This document shows, in pieces, positions 26,023 through 34,782 of a stretch of 64,000 nucleotides of DNA. Positions within the stretch are counted from its first letter, which is position 1, and the number at the start of each line of letters is the position of its first letter. Source of the stretch: Sporosarcina luteola (GTDB lineage Bacteria > Bacillota > Bacilli > Bacillales_A > Planococcaceae); contig NZ_JAMBNV010000004.1 of the NCBI RefSeq assembly GCF_023715245.1, forward strand, positions 1 through 64,000. Reading direction: 5' to 3'. The notes under the pieces are model-generated. The model had not been told where the DNA came from, made no database searches, and worked only from the letters and a program-made list of their open reading frames with translations. The position numbers were made by a program, and so were the translations under genes.

Positions 26023-27561
26023 ATGTACATAGAACAGCTTGAGAAAAGTATGTATGACCTTATTTGCGAAACGTCCACAAATCTTCCGAAGGATGTCCGT
26101 CGTGCAGTAAAGGCGGCCAGAGAACAAGAAGACGCAGGCACTCGGGCTGCAATGAGCCTTGATACAATAGCGAAGAATATTAATATGGCAGATGATAAAC
26201 TCTCTCCAATTTGCCAAGACACAGGATTGCCGACATTTAAAATCAAAACCCCAGTTGGAGTCAATCAATTGGAGATCAAGGCAGCCATCAAAAAAGCGCT
26301 CGTTCAAGCAACGATAGATGGCAAGCTGAGACCTAATGCTGTTGATTCATTAACTGGAGAAAACAGTGGCGATAATCTCGGCGAAGGCCTTCCAGTCATT
26401 AAATTCGAACAGTGGGAAAACGACCATATTGAAGTGAAATTGATTCTTAAAGGCGGCGGCTGTGAGAATAAAAACATCCAATATAGCCTGCCGACGGAGT
26501 TGGACGGTTTAGGCCGTGCGGGCCGAGATCTTGACGGCATCCGCAAATGCATCCTCCACTCCGTTTATCAAGCGCAAGGGCAAGGCTGTTCCGCGGGCTT
26601 CATCGGAGTCGGCATCGGCGGCGACCGGACATCGGGCTATGAGCTAGCGAAAGACCAACTATTCCGTGCGGTGGATGATATAAATCCGAACGCAGAGCTC
26701 GCACAATTGGAATCTTATATACTCGAGTCTGCAAATAAACTCGGCATCGGCACAATGGGCTTCGGCGGCGAGGCAACATTACTAGGATGTAAAATTGGTG
26801 TCATGCACCGCATCCCGGCCAGCTTCTATGTTTCCGTCGCATACAATTGCTGGGCTTACCGCCGGATGGCTGTAGATCTCGATCCGGCAACAGGCTCCGT
26901 TACAAATTGGCATTACAATGAAGGTGAAAAGCTTTCATTCGAACAAGATGAAGGACAAGCCGAAGTGAAACAGTCGTCCCGCGTCGTCGAACTGACTGCC
27001 CCTATCAGCGAAGAGCAGATCCGTGACCTGAAAGTCGGGGATGTCGTTAAAATCAGCGGCCGCATGTATACGGGACGCGATGCAATCCATAAGCATCTTT
27101 CGGAGAATGACGCACCAGTCGACTTAGATGGCCAGATCATCTACCATTGCGGACCGGTCGTGTTGAAAAATGAGGACGGCGGATACGATATCGTAGCTGC
27201 GGGACCGACGACATCTATTCGTGAAGAGCCATACCAAGGTGACATCATGAAGAAATTCGGAATCCGTGCCGTAATTGGAAAAGGCGGAATGGGACCAAAA
27301 ACACTTGCTGCTCTGCAGGAACATGGCGGGGTGTACTTGAACGCAATCGGCGGAGCTGCACAATATTATGCAGACTGCATTAAAGCGGTTGAAGGCGTTG
27401 ATCTTCTCCAATTCGGCATTCCGGAAGCGATGTGGCATTTACGTGTCGAGGACTTTACAGCCGTCGTCACGATGGATTCACACGGAAACAGCCTGCACGC
27501 AGACGTAGATCAATCGTCGCTTGAAAAACTATCCCAATTCAAAGAAAAGGTTTTTAGCTAA
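26023..27561 (+). CDS. fumA: Fumarate hydratase class I (iron-sulfur)
   Basis: This protein of about 512 residues is a single-chain class I fumarase. An alpha domain (about 1-285) contains the SPICQDTGLP cysteine segment and the RTSGYEL region; a beta domain (about 300-510) contains TGRDAIHKHL and GPTTSIREEPY. Three cysteines ligating an oxygen-sensitive 4Fe-4S cluster are expected; Cys in SPICQDTG, GCSAGFIG and GEATLLGCKIG are candidates. It interconverts fumarate and malate in the TCA cycle. The ATG at 26023 has AGGGGG at 8 bp; the ATG at 26017 is too close. Confidence 0.93.
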   Translation: MYIEQLEKSMYDLICETSTNLPKDVRRAVKAAREQEDAGTRAAMSLDTIAKNINMADDKLSPICQDTGLPTFKIKTPVGVNQLEIKAAIKKALVQATIDGKLRPNAVDSLTGENSGDNLGEGLPVIKFEQWENDHIEVKLILKGGGCENKNIQYSLPTELDGLGRAGRDLDGIRKCILHSVYQAQGQGCSAGFIGVGIGGDRTSGYELAKDQLFRAVDDINPNAELAQLESYILESANKLGIGTMGFGGEATLLGCKIGVMHRIPASFYVSVAYNCWAYRRMAVDLDPATGSVTNWHYNEGEKLSFEQDEGQAEVKQSSRVVELTAPISEEQIRDLKVGDVVKISGRMYTGRDAIHKHLSENDAPVDLDGQIIYHCGPVVLKNEDGGYDIVAAGPTTSIREEPYQGDIMKKFGIRAVIGKGGMGPKTLAALQEHGGVYLNAIGGAAQYYADCIKAVEGVDLLQFGIPEAMWHLRVEDFTAVVTMDSHGNSLHADVDQSSLEKLSQFKEKVFS

Positions 27562-27573
27562 TTGACTTTAACC

Positions 27574-27650
27574 CGGCACATCGTTACTGATGTGCCGTCA
27601 GAGTGTCTACAAAAGGGATGGAAATCGAATTGATTTCCATCCCTTTTGTA
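27574..27650 (+). terminator. Two tandem hairpins after fumarase
   Basis: The first hairpin is CGGCACATC/GATGTGCCG (27574-27597), without a T-run. The second has the 16-bp perfect stem AAAAGGGATGGAAATC/GATTTCCATCCCTTTT (27611-27647). The first hairpin recurs almost unchanged at 28494-28515, where it has a T-run, beyond the inserted repeat/IS segment. Confidence 0.8.
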
Positions 27651-27694
27651 TTATAAGACGCATTGATGCAAAAACGTTAGACTGACGCGACGTT

Positions 27695-27875
27695 GATTTC
27701 CGTTCCGGGCGGACGCTTTCCGGGGGGCTTGCCCTCAGCCTCCTCGGATGTGCTCCCAACGCTATCGCTTTTGGTCGCAAAAGCCGTTCTTCGTTACGGC
27801 TTTTCCTGCGGGGTCTTCACGCTGCGCTAATCCCCCAGGAGTCGCCGCCCTGCACTCCAATCAACTGGAAATCCT
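27695..27875. repeat. Dispersed palindromic repeat family 1, copy 3
   Basis: This copy is inverted relative to copy 4. Blocks GGGCGGACGCTTTCCGGGG, GCCGTTCTTCGTTACGGC, GCGGGGTCTTCACGCTGCGC and CAGGAGTCGCCGCC match the other copies. It lies left of the IS remnant at 27890-28198, with copy 4 on the right, so the remnant sits between inverted copies. Confidence 0.82.
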
Positions 27876-27889
27876 TTAAGACAGGGGTA

Positions 27890-28198
27890 TCATTTCAGCT
27901 CCATAGCCGGCGCTCTCCACGTCCAACTGGCCAGCTTCTTAAGATTTAAGGCAGCAAAAGTCAGCATCGCCTGCATGGACATTTTATTAAGTCCCCTGAG
28001 GGTTGTCCATCGTATGCCATGCTTTTCTTTGGCATCGGCAAAGACAATAAGAATCTTTACTAATGGATAGATGAAGGAAAAATCAAGGGTGGCATCCAGT
28101 TTGCGCACCAGCTGGTCATGAGGAACCAACTGCTCTATGGTCAGCATTTCCAACTGTTCGCGTTCATTAATTTGATTCCTTGTCATCATATCCATCAC
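27890..28198 (-). pseudogene. Internally deleted IS1182-family transposase
   Basis: The 102-codon frame joins an IS1182-type N terminus (EREQLEMLTIEQLVPHDQLV, DFSFIYPLV) directly to its C-terminal part (VFADAKEKHGIRWTTLRG, SMQAMLTFAALNLKKLASW). Full-length transposases of this family are about 450-480 residues, so roughly 350 residues including most of the DDE core are missing, yet the frame is kept. GAGGTGATGG precedes the start. No function as a transposase is possible. Confidence 0.85.
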
Positions 28199-28214
28199 CT
28201 CATTCAGTTAATAG

Positions 28215-28455
28215 AAAACACCGTTGATTGGAGCGGAGAGCGGCGACTCCTGCAGGAACAGCGCGAGCTGAAGACCCTGGACTGAGCGAAAGCCGTTACG
28301 AAGAACGGCTTTTGCGAGCACAAGCGAAGCGTTGCGAGCATAGGCTGCCTTAATTTCTGCAAAGAACGCAGAAATACGGCAAATCGAACCCTACGTTGTT
28401 CGATTGGCTGAAGCCGTGCCCGCGGAAAGCGTCCGCTCGCAGCGCAAATCAACAT
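28215..28455. repeat. Dispersed palindromic repeat family 1, copy 4 (long form)
   Basis: This long copy has the common end GATTGGAGCGGAGAGCGGCG, CGACTCCTGCAGGAACAGCG, a GCCGTT-ACGAAG-AACGGC hairpin, the inserted block CTTAATTTCTGCAAAGAACG shared with copy 1, and the GCCCGCGGAAAGCGTCCGC core. Its orientation equals that of copy 1 and is opposite to copies 2 and 3. Confidence 0.82.
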
Positions 28456-28493
28456 TGTAGCTATATCTCTATTTTAAAAGAAAAGAGACTGTA

Positions 28494-28521
28494 GGCACAT
28501 CTTTACTGATGTGCCGTTTTT
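28494..28521 (+). terminator. Hairpin with T-run, duplicate of the fumarase hairpin
   Basis: The stem GGCACATC/GATGTGCC is followed by GTTTTTTT. It differs from 27574-27597 at about one base in the loop and is now separated from fumarase by the repeat/IS segment. It may be the original fumarase terminator or a second copy. Confidence 0.75.
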
Positions 28522-28538
28522 TTATGTGGAGTTATGAG

Positions 28539-28567
28539 TTTCGCATTTTCTCTGAACATGCTATACT
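28539..28567 (+). promoter_or_regulatory. Promoter of the pfeT-like gene
   Basis: The -10 box TATACT is at 28562-28567; the best -35 candidate is TTTCGC (28539-28544) with a 17-bp spacer, a weak match. The PerR box begins 6 bp after the -10 box, covering the start site. Confidence 0.6.
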
Positions 28568-28572
28568 ACTAA

Positions 28573-28587
28573 TTATAATAATTATAA
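28573..28587. promoter_or_regulatory. PerR box upstream of the pfeT-like gene
   Basis: TTATAATAATTATAA is a perfect match to the PerR operator. It overlaps the predicted transcription start, so bound PerR should block transcription. The B. subtilis pfeT (zosA) gene is a known PerR target. Confidence 0.92.
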
Positions 28588-28702
28588 TATCATAATCATT
28601 ATCGCTTCATCTAAAAAAACCTGTATTGCACTGCCAATACTAAACTTTAAACTTGTACCAAATACATGAAGATGAAATTCATTCTCAATGGGAGGTTAGT
28701 AA

Positions 28703-30607
28703 ATGACAACACAAGCGAATGACTCAATGCAAAGCCCGGCTCATTGGACCACTCATTTGGAACTTGTCGCAGCAATCGTTTCGGGAATTTTGATTTTGGC
28801 GGCTTGGCTGATTGGAAAAGATGGATCTTCAACGATATCCATTTCCTTATATGGTATCGCCTTTCTAATTGGCGGCTTTGCAAAAGCGAAAGAAGGTATT
28901 GAGGAAACAATTGCCGATAAGCAGTTAAATGTAGAGATGCTGATGGTATTGGCAGCAATCGGATCAGCCATCATCGGTTATTGGGCTGAAGGAGCCATCC
29001 TGATTTTCATTTTCGCAATTAGTGGAGCCTTAGAAACGTATACTCTGAATAAAAGCCATAAGGAAATCTCCTCTTTAATGGAACTTCAGCCTGAGGTAGC
29101 ATGGCTCATCCAGGAAGACGGATCAACTGTCAGTGTGGCTACCGATTCCCTATCTGTCGGCTCACGTATCCTTGTAAAACCGGGAGAGCGGATTCCGGTC
29201 GATGGCGTTATCATCCAAGGGGCGACTTCCGTCGATATGTCCGCCATTAATGGCGAATCGGTACCTGTCACGAAAGCAAAGGATGATGAATTGTTCGCAG
29301 GCACCGTCAATATAAGTGGAGCCATTCAAGTCGAAATGACGAAGCCAAGTTCGGAAACATTGTTCCAGAAAATCATCACGCTTGTCCAAAATGCACAAAG
29401 TGAAAAGTCACCTTCCCAGCAATTCATCGAAAAATTTGAAGGCACATACGTGAAAGTCGTCATTATCACGGTCATCATTATGATGTTTTTACCACATTAT
29501 CTATTCGCCTGGGATTGGACGACGACATTTTACCGGGCCATTGTCCTGTTGGTCGTCGCCTCCCCTTGCGCGCTCGTCGCATCAATCATGCCTGCAACGT
29601 TAGCTGCCGTTTCAAACGGTGCAAAAAGAGGTGTCCTGTTTAAAGGCGGAATCCATTTGGAGCATCTCGGTTCATTGAAAGCAATCGCTTTCGACAAAAC
29701 CGGTACATTGACTGCCGGGAAGCCGGTCGTGACCGATTTTATCATTCGTGAAAACGCGGATTCCGACCAAACTCTCGCCCTTCTTTCAAGCATAGAAGCA
29801 CAATCGAATCATCCACTCGCAGTCGCCATCGTAAAATATGCCGAAGAGCGAGGGGTTTCCCAGTTAGTGAGTCCACAAATCGAGGACGTTCCTGGATATG
29901 GAATACGTGCATTCAGCAAATCCGGTGAAATCCTCGTCGGTAATCCGAAATTTGTCGGGACGAAATTGATTGATGAATTTCATGACGGAATTGTCCATGA
30001 CCTTTCAAATGAAGGAAAGACAGTCGTTTCTATGAAAGATGCGAAAGGGATTCTCGCTGTCATCGCACTGAAAGATACGCTGCGACCTGAAGCATTCCGT
30101 GCGATCAAAGATCTGAAACATCTAGGAATACAGTCGATCATGTTGACAGGCGACAACGAAAAAACTGCGAGAACGATTGCCAATGAAGCAGGATTGGACC
30201 GGTACGTGGCAGAATGCCTGCCCGAAACAAAAGTAGAGGAACTGAAGAAGCTTCTGAAGGAACATGGAGAAGTCGGGATGGTAGGAGACGGCATCAATGA
30301 CGCTCCCGCTTTGGCGACAGCCACATCCGGCATAGCGATGGGTGAAGGCACCGACGTTGCATTGGAAACGGCAGATGTCGTCCTCATGCAAAACGATCTG
30401 GCACGCATTTCATACGCGGTAAAGGTTTCTAAAAAGTTGAACCGAATTGTGAAACAAAACGTTTTCTTTTCCGTCGCGGTCATCGCTATTCTGATCATCT
30501 CCAATTTCATGCAAGTCGTAGATCTGCCGTTAGGCGTCATCGGCCATGAGGGAAGTACGATCCTCGTCATCTTGAATGGATTGCGGATGTTGAATAAAGT
30601 AGAATAA
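28703..30607 (+). CDS. pfeT: P1B-4-type metal-exporting ATPase, PfeT-like
   Basis: This 634-residue P-type ATPase has no N-terminal metal-binding domain. The actuator segment is NGESVPVTK (183-191) and the phosphorylated Asp331 lies in DKTGT. The nucleotide domain carries a TGDN motif (about 476) and GDGINDAPA (about 533). The transport motif is SPC (287-289) rather than CPC, and HEGS (615-618) in the last helix marks the P1B-4 group, whose PfeT member exports ferrous iron. The PerR box at 28573-28587 supports this. Cobalt or zinc export is the alternative. Length equals B. subtilis PfeT within a few residues. Confidence 0.88.
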   Translation: MTTQANDSMQSPAHWTTHLELVAAIVSGILILAAWLIGKDGSSTISISLYGIAFLIGGFAKAKEGIEETIADKQLNVEMLMVLAAIGSAIIGYWAEGAILIFIFAISGALETYTLNKSHKEISSLMELQPEVAWLIQEDGSTVSVATDSLSVGSRILVKPGERIPVDGVIIQGATSVDMSAINGESVPVTKAKDDELFAGTVNISGAIQVEMTKPSSETLFQKIITLVQNAQSEKSPSQQFIEKFEGTYVKVVIITVIIMMFLPHYLFAWDWTTTFYRAIVLLVVASPCALVASIMPATLAAVSNGAKRGVLFKGGIHLEHLGSLKAIAFDKTGTLTAGKPVVTDFIIRENADSDQTLALLSSIEAQSNHPLAVAIVKYAEERGVSQLVSPQIEDVPGYGIRAFSKSGEILVGNPKFVGTKLIDEFHDGIVHDLSNEGKTVVSMKDAKGILAVIALKDTLRPEAFRAIKDLKHLGIQSIMLTGDNEKTARTIANEAGLDRYVAECLPETKVEELKKLLKEHGEVGMVGDGINDAPALATATSGIAMGEGTDVALETADVVLMQNDLARISYAVKVSKKLNRIVKQNVFFSVAVIAILIISNFMQVVDLPLGVIGHEGSTILVILNGLRMLNKVE

Positions 30608-30611
30608 ATGA

Positions 30612-30653
30612 CAAAAAGAGCAATGCATGTCAACCGACTGCATTGCTCTTTTC
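30612..30653. terminator. Bidirectional terminator pfeT/yihY
   Basis: The stem AAAAGAGCAATGCA pairs with TGCATTGCTCTTTT and ends in TTTT. It overlaps the last codons of the convergent YihY gene by about 24 bp. Confidence 0.88.
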
Positions 30654-31616
30654 TTTCGCAATTTTTGCTTGCTTCCGTTCCGTCATGACCGCGTTCAATT
30701 GTCCGCCAAGCATTAAGATGATTGCGGAAAAATAGAGCCACATCATGAGGACGATTATTCCTCCGATGCTTCCATACGTCTTTGAGTAATTGGCGAAGTT
30801 CCCAACGTAAAAGGAGAACGCCAGAGAAGTCAATATCCAACCCGCTGTTGCAAAAAACGCACCGGGCAACGCACTTTTCAATCGGATCTTCAGATTTGGA
30901 ACGACCCAGTAAAGTGCAGAAAATACAAGGAAGATCAGAATTGGAGGTATGACCCATCGCAGGCTGCCCCAGAACCTTAGGAAGCCTTCTTCATTTCCAA
31001 AGTAGGAGAATGCCAGAGTTCCGATCTGTTGACCGAATACCGATAACAGAAGGGCTACAATTAATACGGCAATTAGAGCGACCGTGAATACGACTGACAT
31101 TGCTCTCGCTACAAGGAACGACCTTGTTTCCTCTACATGATAAGACCGGTTCATTGCCTTAGTAAGAGCGTTCATTCCTTTGGATGCAGACCATATCGTT
31201 GCCAAGGCCCCAATTGATAAGAGTCCCCCATTCCGGTTTTTCAAAATTTCCTCGAGTGTGTCATGGATAAGTGTATAAACGCTCTCAGGCGCATAATCCC
31301 TTATGAACAGGTATACCTGAGATTCATCGATGCTCAAGAATGGCAATAGTGTTATCAAGAAGATTAATAGTGGAAAAAGGGACAACAGGAAAAAGAAGGC
31401 CAACTGAGAACCTAATCCGGTGATATCCACCATCTTGATTCTCACGAGGAGCTCCTTCCAAAATCCCTTCGACGTCGTGACATCGAATTTTTCCAAATCT
31501 CCATCCTTTACATCATCAAGGAATTTCATGACTTTGGAATTCGCCATGAACCCGTTCTTGTCTTCTTCGGATGGGTACGAAACTTTCTTCGGAGGTAACC
31601 GGTCTGTATGCTTCAC
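30630..31616 (-). CDS. YihY/virulence factor BrkB family membrane protein
   Basis: This 328-residue protein has a ~65-residue hydrophilic N-terminal extension, then five or six membrane segments of the YihY/BrkB family (SQLAFFFLLSLFPLLIFLI, IWSASKGMNALTKAMN, SYFGNEEG and YGSIGGIIVLMMWLYFSAIILMLGGQLNA). It is related to B. subtilis YfkH. The older ribonuclease BN label for this family is wrong; its function is unknown. It follows the YtxH gene by 23 bp and is probably co-transcribed with it. Confidence 0.86.
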   Translation of the reverse strand: MKHTDRLPPKKVSYPSEEDKNGFMANSKVMKFLDDVKDGDLEKFDVTTSKGFWKELLVRIKMVDITGLGSQLAFFFLLSLFPLLIFLITLLPFLSIDESQVYLFIRDYAPESVYTLIHDTLEEILKNRNGGLLSIGALATIWSASKGMNALTKAMNRSYHVEETRSFLVARAMSVVFTVALIAVLIVALLLSVFGQQIGTLAFSYFGNEEGFLRFWGSLRWVIPPILIFLVFSALYWVVPNLKIRLKSALPGAFFATAGWILTSLAFSFYVGNFANYSKTYGSIGGIIVLMMWLYFSAIILMLGGQLNAVMTERKQAKIAKEKSNAVG

Positions 31617-31639
31617 ATGCGACTCACTCCTTCCAGGGC

Positions 31640-32017
31640 TTATATCTTTTTTGCTTCCATACCTTCTTTCGACTCGTTCACAATCTCTTTGTATTCCTCT
31701 TTCGAATCAACAAAGGCGTCTTTCGTGCCGACAACCAGGTCTTTCACTTGCGGAGTTAGCGTTTTTAGCTCTTCGACCTGATTCTTAATATACGCAGCAT
31801 CACCTGAAAATTGCTCGTATATTGATAAGTACTTGTCTTTCTGTTGTTGCAGCTTATCTTTCAGTACATCCGGATTCTTTGAATAATATCCTACCCGCTC
31901 GATCATCGCGCTTGATTTTCTCTTCACTTGGTAACGGGTGCTTCTATCGAACATGCTTACAGCTCCGCCTACTATTGCACCTAACAAGATAAATTTTCCA
32001 AATTTGCTGTTTCCCAC
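31640..32017 (-). CDS. YtxH domain general stress-type protein
   Basis: This 125-residue protein starts with GTG (ending 32017), with GGAGGG 9-10 bases upstream. A single N-terminal hydrophobic segment FILLGAIVGGAVSMF precedes a long charged amphipathic helix with coiled-coil character. YtxH-type proteins are sigma-B/sigma-H stress proteins in B. subtilis, function unknown. The sigma-B-like promoter at 32058-32082 fits. It is the first gene of a likely operon with the YihY gene. Confidence 0.82.
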   Translation of the reverse strand: MGNSKFGKFILLGAIVGGAVSMFDRSTRYQVKRKSSAMIERVGYYSKNPDVLKDKLQQQKDKYLSIYEQFSGDAAYIKNQVEELKTLTPQVKDLVVGTKDAFVDSKEEYKEIVNESKEGMEAKKI

Positions 32018-32057
32018 GTAATACCCTCCAATATCATTCTAATTTGCATATATCATT

Positions 32058-32082
32058 ATACCCTCGGGATGAAAAAACAAAC
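32058..32082 (-). promoter_or_regulatory. Sigma-B-like promoter of the YtxH gene
   Basis: On the minus strand GTTTGT (32077-32082) and GGGTAT (32058-32063), 13 bp apart, match the sigma-B pattern GTTTAA-N12-14-GGGTAT well. The same spot also contains TATAAT, so a sigma-A reading of the -10 box is possible. Confidence 0.6.
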
Positions 32083-32273
32083 AATAACTCCGAATCCATA
32101 AAAAAGTCTTGACTAATGTGAAGCAGTTAAGGCATATTAACCATAACACTATCAATATTCTTAATAGTCTAATGCATTAGATGGTGTTCACGGGAGGGAG
32201 TCGATAGACGAGGTGAATGTTTTTGATTGAAAAGTAATTCCGAATCAAAAAGACAAACAAAACAGGGGGTAGT

Positions 32274-33659
32274 ATGATGGATGTAATCACAGGCTTTTTG
32301 GACAAGGCGAGTGGATTTATATGGGGACCGCCGCTGCTTGTCCTACTTGTGGGAACGGGTATCTTTTTAACTGTAAGACTCGGATTTATCCAAGTTCGTT
32401 TATTGCCATATTCACTGAAACAAGTATTTTCCCGCAAGCATGATAAAAAAGCTGAGGGTGATATTTCCCAGTTCCAGGCGCTGATGACCGCGATGGCCGC
32501 CACAGTAGGTGTCGGTAATATCGTCGGTGTCGCGACTGCAGTATACATGGGCGGTCCGGGAGCCGTCTTCTGGATGTGGCTCGCAGGTTTCTTCGGAATG
32601 GCTACAAAATACGGGGAAGCTATCCTTGCAGTCAAATACCGCGTTAAGGATTCCAAAGGTGAAATGGCCGGTGGACCAATGTACTATCTGGAACACGGTC
32701 TAAAGAAAAAATGGCTCGGTGTCGCATTTGCAATATTTGGAGCGCTAGCAGCTTTCGGTATTGGTAACGGTACACAATCGAAAGCAGTCGCGGATGTCAT
32801 GAATAGCACATTCAATGTCCCGCATTTAGTTACTGGAATTGCCTTATTGATCTTCGGGGGTCTCGTCATCCTTGGAGGAATCAAATCAATCGGACGAGTT
32901 ACTGCATTCTTCGTACCGATCATGGCACTCTTCTACTTCATCGCCGGTGCAATTATCATGGTCATGAATATCAATTTAGTTCCTGAAGCATTCGCTACAA
33001 TTTTTAAGTTTGCATTTACAGGAGAGGCTGCTGCAGGCGGCGCAATAGGGGCTGCTATCCGTTTCGGGGTTGCCCGTGGACTCTTCTCGAACGAAGCTGG
33101 GCTCGGTTCCGCACCGATTGCGGCGGCGGCTGCAAGAACAGATATGCCTGGACGCCAAGCACTCATTTCCATGACGCAAGTTTTCTTTGACACACTTGTC
33201 ATCTGTTCAATTACTGGAGTCACAATCGTCATGTCAGGTCAATGGCAAGACAAATCGATTGATGCTGGCGCCTTGACTGCCCAGGCATTTGGAACATTCC
33301 TTGGGGATGCTGGTCCAATCATCGTCGCAATCGGTATCGTATTCTTCGCAACGTCCACTATACTCGGATGGGGCTACTATGGAGAAAAATGTTTCCAATA
33401 CCTTTTCCCTACAAACGGAGCAGTATTGGGCTACCGTATTGCCTTTGTAGCGTTCATCATCGTCGGATCTCTTGTATCCCTTGACATCGTTTGGCTTCTT
33501 GCAGACGTACTGAACGGTTTGATGGCGATTCCTAACTTGATCGGTCTTCTAGGATTGTCAGGCATCATCCTAATGGAGACAAAACGATTCAAAGCGAAGA
33601 TTGAAGAGGAAAAAGAAGCCGAAAAAATGGGGAAACCAGCACCGGTTGACAGCAAGTAA
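32274..33659 (+). CDS. Sodium:alanine/glycine symporter (AGCS family)
   Basis: This 461-residue transporter of the AGCS (AlsT/GlnT) family has about eleven membrane helices. Family-typical segments are GPPLLVLLVGTGIFLTVRLGF near the start, ATVGVGNIVGVATAVYMGGPGAVFWMW (about 75-101) and GLFSNEAGLGSAPIAAAAA (about 270-288). It imports Ala, Gly or Gln with Na+; the substrate is undetermined. GGGGG lies 5-8 bases before two tandem ATGs (32274, 32277). The upstream 250 bp show no riboswitch I recognise. Confidence 0.92.
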   Translation: MMDVITGFLDKASGFIWGPPLLVLLVGTGIFLTVRLGFIQVRLLPYSLKQVFSRKHDKKAEGDISQFQALMTAMAATVGVGNIVGVATAVYMGGPGAVFWMWLAGFFGMATKYGEAILAVKYRVKDSKGEMAGGPMYYLEHGLKKKWLGVAFAIFGALAAFGIGNGTQSKAVADVMNSTFNVPHLVTGIALLIFGGLVILGGIKSIGRVTAFFVPIMALFYFIAGAIIMVMNINLVPEAFATIFKFAFTGEAAAGGAIGAAIRFGVARGLFSNEAGLGSAPIAAAAARTDMPGRQALISMTQVFFDTLVICSITGVTIVMSGQWQDKSIDAGALTAQAFGTFLGDAGPIIVAIGIVFFATSTILGWGYYGEKCFQYLFPTNGAVLGYRIAFVAFIIVGSLVSLDIVWLLADVLNGLMAIPNLIGLLGLSGIILMETKRFKAKIEEEKEAEKMGKPAPVDSK

Positions 33660-33707
33660 GATTAATGTAATGATTAAATCCGATGCTAATGAAGGGCGGA
33701 CTACATT

Positions 33708-33929
33708 ATGGATCTATCTCAACCAACAGCTGAAAACGTAACGTATATGATTGAAAAGATCAAAGAGAAACTTCGAATGGTCAATGTGGATGCAATGAAA
33801 GCTGAAAACTTCAGCACTTCCCAGTATGAGGACTTGGTTTACATGTACGAGATGGTCATGAAAAGGGACACGATCACTCCGAATGAAATGCAAGCCATTG
33901 CAGCTGAACTTGGGGCATTGCGCAAATAA
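33708..33929 (+). CDS. yfkK: DUF1128 protein YfkK
   Basis: This 73-residue soluble helical protein matches the YfkK/DUF1128 family ([33 protein letters not shown]). The function is unknown. It follows the symporter gene by 48 bp on the same strand and ends at a good terminator. In B. subtilis yfkK is near yfkH, the YihY homologue also found nearby here. Confidence 0.88.
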   Translation: MDLSQPTAENVTYMIEKIKEKLRMVNVDAMKAENFSTSQYEDLVYMYEMVMKRDTITPNEMQAIAAELGALRK

Positions 33930-33931
33930 TG

Positions 33932-33973
33932 AAAAGCCGATACGTCAGGGAAACCTGGCATATCGGCTTTTTC
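33932..33973. terminator. Terminator after yfkK
   Basis: The stem AAAAGCCGATA pairs with TATCGGCTTTT, followed by TTC. It lies between convergent yfkK and motB and starts right at the yfkK stop. Confidence 0.88.
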
Positions 33974-34020
33974 ATTTAAAGAAACAGGCGAAAGAAATCC
34001 TTCACCCGTTTTTGCATTGA

Positions 34021-34782
34021 TTATTCAACTGACGTTCCGTCTTTTAAAACGAGAGGCTGAATCAGAACTTCAACCCGTCTGTTCTTGCTTCTTCCTTCGA
34101 CCGTGTCATTTGAAGCGACAGGCTTATTTTCACCATACCCCTTCACACTGAATAGCTGCGGGTCCAATTTGTCATTGTTGACAATCGTCTTCAGGAAATT
34201 GATCGCACGCATCATGCTAAGCTCCCAGTTCGACGGGAATTCCGCGCTATTGATCGGAACATCATCTGTGTGCCCTGTAATGACAATTTGACGTGGCTTC
34301 TCAAATACTAGCAGATTGGCAATGTCTTTTGACAAAGTTGCATACTGCGGTTTTATCGTCGCTTTTCCTGACTCGAACAGGATGCTGTCCCTGATCGTGA
34401 TCAGCAGCCCTTCTTCAGTCAATTTTGTTTGGAATTGATTTTCAAGCTCTTGAACTGCAATATATTCATCCAGTTTATCTTGGATTTCCTCAAGGGACTG
34501 CTGGTCCTCCAAATAGGAGGAGTTTTCATTTTCCTCCCCTGCACTGTCTTTCGGAATCGGAACGGGCGTTGGTGCACTATTGTCCATCACGCCTGTACCC
34601 CCGTCAAATATCTGGTTGAATACGGAAGATATTTGACTGAACTTAGCTTCATCCAATGAGCTGGATGCGAACAGGACGATAAACATTGCTAATAGCAAAG
34701 TGAGAAGGTCCGCATAAGGTAATAGCCAAGATTCATCGATATGCCCTTCATCCTTATTCTTCCTCTTACGTCTCCTTGACAA
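34021..34782 (-). CDS. motB: Flagellar stator protein MotB
   Basis: This 253-residue protein has one N-terminal membrane helix with the ion-binding Asp25 in LPYADLLTLLLAMF, then an OmpA-like peptidoglycan-binding domain (ITGHTDDVPINS, NWELSMMRAINFL, GYGENKPVASNDTVEGRSKNRRVEV). The TTG ending at 34782 lies within the 3' end of motA and has a G-rich ribosome site just upstream; it places the key Asp as in B. subtilis (Asp24). The longer frame to 34869 only adds antisense-like basic residues inside motA. Confidence 0.93.
   Translation of the reverse strand: MSRRRKRKNKDEGHIDESWLLPYADLLTLLLAMFIVLFASSSLDEAKFSQISSVFNQIFDGGTGVMDNSAPTPVPIPKDSAGEENENSSYLEDQQSLEEIQDKLDEYIAVQELENQFQTKLTEEGLLITIRDSILFESGKATIKPQYATLSKDIANLLVFEKPRQIVITGHTDDVPINSAEFPSNWELSMMRAINFLKTIVNNDKLDPQLFSVKGYGENKPVASNDTVEGRSKNRRVEVLIQPLVLKDGTSVE

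Noticed and set aside
28204..28455. Small arginine-rich gene on the minus strand
   Set aside because: The frame lies inside repeat copy 4 and has similarity only to the frame in copy 1, explained by the shared DNA repeat.
29980..30957. Long minus-strand frame of 325 codons
   Set aside because: It is antisense to pfeT and to the YihY gene in a different frame, with Ser/Arg-rich composition typical of a shadow frame.
32100..32273. Riboswitch (glycine or similar) before the AGCS symporter
   Set aside because: No conserved aptamer blocks and no terminator hairpin could be found.
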